Shown: positions 6,522 through 7,304 of the stretch, piece by piece | How positions within the stretch are numbered: position 1 is the stretch's first letter | How the letters are laid out: every line of letters begins with the position of its first letter | Assembly: GCA_947443815.1 (NCBI GenBank) | Contig: CANEXR010000143.1 | Location: forward strand, 1 to 7,304 | Direction: 5' to 3' | Length of the DNA: 7,304 nt | Origin: Flavobacteriaceae bacterium | GTDB taxonomy: Bacteria; Bacteroidota; Bacteroidia; Flavobacteriales; Flavobacteriaceae | Program-made: the position numbers and the translations under genes | The notes under the pieces: model-generated | What the model saw: only the letters and a program-made list of their open reading frames with translations | Database searches by the model: none | Told to the model about the DNA's origin: nothing

Positions 6522-7223
6522 TCAATGACAAGTAGGATTTTCTTGCACAAATAAACTCATATTGGCAGGAGAAACATAAGGAATTCCAATACCCAAACCT
6601 CGAAGAATAAATAAAATTCCAATAACTACTACAAAGTATGGAATCATTTTTTGAATTTGATTTCGGATTGGGTTAGTTAGAAAAAGGTTAAGATAAACAA
6701 CAGCACTCATAAGTGGTACCGTTCCTAATCCAAATAATAGCATATACAAAATTCCAAAACTGGCACTTTGCATCGCAATGGCACCGAATAATGCGACATA
6801 AACCATACCACAAGGCAAAAAGCCATTGAGAAGTCCTATGGTAAATAAAGAGGTATAACTTTTGTTTTTAAACTGGTTTCCTAAACGGGTTTTAATTATA
6901 GCAATCCATTTAAAAACGGGTTTTGAAAAATTATATTTGGCAAAAATATTCTCTGGAATCATAACAATAATAATCATTGAAATCCCAATGAAAATAGATA
7001 ATTTTTGTTGCATTCCAGCCATAAAAAACCCTTTTCCCAATAACCCAAAAACAAGCCCAATTGTAGCATAAGCAGCTAATCGACCCAAATGATAGGTAAT
7101 AATTTGAATTGCTTTTTTGGTTTGATTTTTTCTATCTACAGGTAACATCATAGCAATTGGACCACACATTCCGATGCAGTGCAAACTACTAATCAAACCA
7201 AAAATAAAAGCGGTATAAAGCAT
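6522..7223 (-). CDS. TauE/SafE / DsbD_2-type six-helix membrane protein, probably linked to cbb3 oxidase assembly
   Basis: A 233-residue inner-membrane protein with about six hydrophobic segments (roughly 2-27, 45-66, 74-94, 125-149, 153-181, 193-214). It belongs to the group annotated as sulfite exporter TauE/SafE or cytochrome c biogenesis (DsbD_2-like) transmembrane region. Key motifs are SLHCIGMCGP (13-22) with His15, Cys16 and Cys20, YHLGR (44-48), NGFLPCG (133-139) with Cys138, and a C-terminal Cys232-His233 pair. The paired Cys and His near membrane ends suggest metal (copper) or thiol chemistry rather than sulfite export, which is inference. In Flavobacteria such a gene commonly sits at the end of the cco (cbb3 oxidase) cluster, and a FixH-like tail lies 38 bp upstream. 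The frame stays open upstream of the ATG to the window edge, but that stretch overlaps the FixH-like tail and lacks family character, so the ATG at 7223 is preferred. No promoter is seen, so it is probably read from upstream. Confidence 0.85.
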   Translation of the reverse strand: MLYTAFIFGLISSLHCIGMCGPIAMMLPVDRKNQTKKAIQIITYHLGRLAAYATIGLVFGLLGKGFFMAGMQQKLSIFIGISMIIIVMIPENIFAKYNFSKPVFKWIAIIKTRLGNQFKNKSYTSLFTIGLLNGFLPCGMVYVALFGAIAMQSASFGILYMLLFGLGTVPLMSAVVYLNLFLTNPIRNQIQKMIPYFVVVIGILFILRGLGIGIPYVSPANMSLFVQENPTCH

Positions 7224-7261
7224 TGTTTTTTTAATAAATAAAATATTCCAGAAACTATTTC

Positions 7262-7304
7262 TTAATTTATATAAATCGTTTCTTTTGTTAGATATGATTT
7301 TCCG
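7262..7304 (-). CDS. Possible C-terminal end of FixH family protein (partial)
   Basis: On the minus strand the frame beginning at 7303 reads GKSYLTKETIYIN and then a TAA stop at 7264-7262. This resembles the end of Bacteroidota FixH-family proteins (cbb3 oxidase assembly), which finish with a W-x-Y-x-GKxYL-K-like strand. Only 13 residues are visible, so the call rests on that resemblance and on the neighbouring TauE/SafE-like gene, with which fixH is commonly paired in Flavobacteria. The stop-to-start gap of 38 bases fits one operon. The alternative is that this is non-coding leader sequence. Confidence 0.5.
   Translation of the reverse strand, partial: GKSYLTKETIYIN

Noticed and set aside
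6862..7071. 69-codon open frame on the plus strand with a hydrophobic stretch
   Set aside because: It lies opposite the loop and helices of the TauE/SafE-like gene; its hydrophobicity is a reflection of that gene.
7224..7304. In-frame N-terminal extension of the TauE/SafE-like gene to the window edge
   Set aside because: The 27 extra codons are charged and polar, overlap the FixH-like tail, and precede an ATG that starts directly into the usual first helix of the family.

Overview
The window looks like ordinary chromosome of a Flavobacterium-type member of the Bacteroidota. The base composition is strongly AT-rich. Starts lack Shine-Dalgarno sequences. Promoter candidates fit the Bacteroidota pattern (a TTTG-like -33 element and a TAnnTTTG -7 element, 19 bp apart). 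The gene set also fits: a POTRA-less Omp85-type barrel protein, a large multi-repeat DUF349 protein, HemN with the Bacteroidota-style FEGHPNN segment, and a TauE/SafE-DsbD-type membrane protein. Genus-level assignment is inference from these traits.

Layout, left to right. (1) Positions 2-1147 (+) hold the 3' part of a BamA/TamA-family outer-membrane barrel gene whose start lies outside the window. (2) Positions 1186-2505 (+) encode an exported M20D-type metallo-amidohydrolase, 38 bp downstream and probably co-transcribed; it is followed by a long hairpin at 2521-2581. (3) Positions 2506-3012 carry no convincing gene, but contain that hairpin and a candidate promoter at 2945-2975. (4) Positions 3013-5007 (+) encode a 664-residue protein with five DUF349 repeats and an acidic N-terminus, closed by a good intrinsic terminator at 5031-5066. 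(5) Positions 5148-6512 (+) encode hemN, preceded by a perfect TGAT-N4-ATCA palindrome of Crp/Fnr type and a perfect TAnnTTTG element. (6) Positions 6522-7223 (-) encode a six-helix TauE/SafE-like protein that converges on hemN with only 9 bp between stop codons. (7) Positions 7262-7304 (-) hold a short open tail ending in a stop, which resembles the C-terminus of FixH.

The genes fall into two functional groups. On the left are envelope functions (outer-membrane barrel plus periplasmic amidohydrolase). On the right is a low-oxygen respiration and heme group: oxygen-independent heme synthesis (hemN) faces what is probably the distal end of a cbb3 cytochrome oxidase (cco) operon. The Fnr-type site upstream of hemN agrees with this. 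The DUF349 gene between them has no visible link to either side. I found no CRISPR array, insertion sequence, RNA gene or defence-like system, and nothing in the window demands a novel system. The points most worth a second look are the regulatory architecture upstream of hemN, the FixH-like tail, and the DUF349 repeat protein of unknown function.
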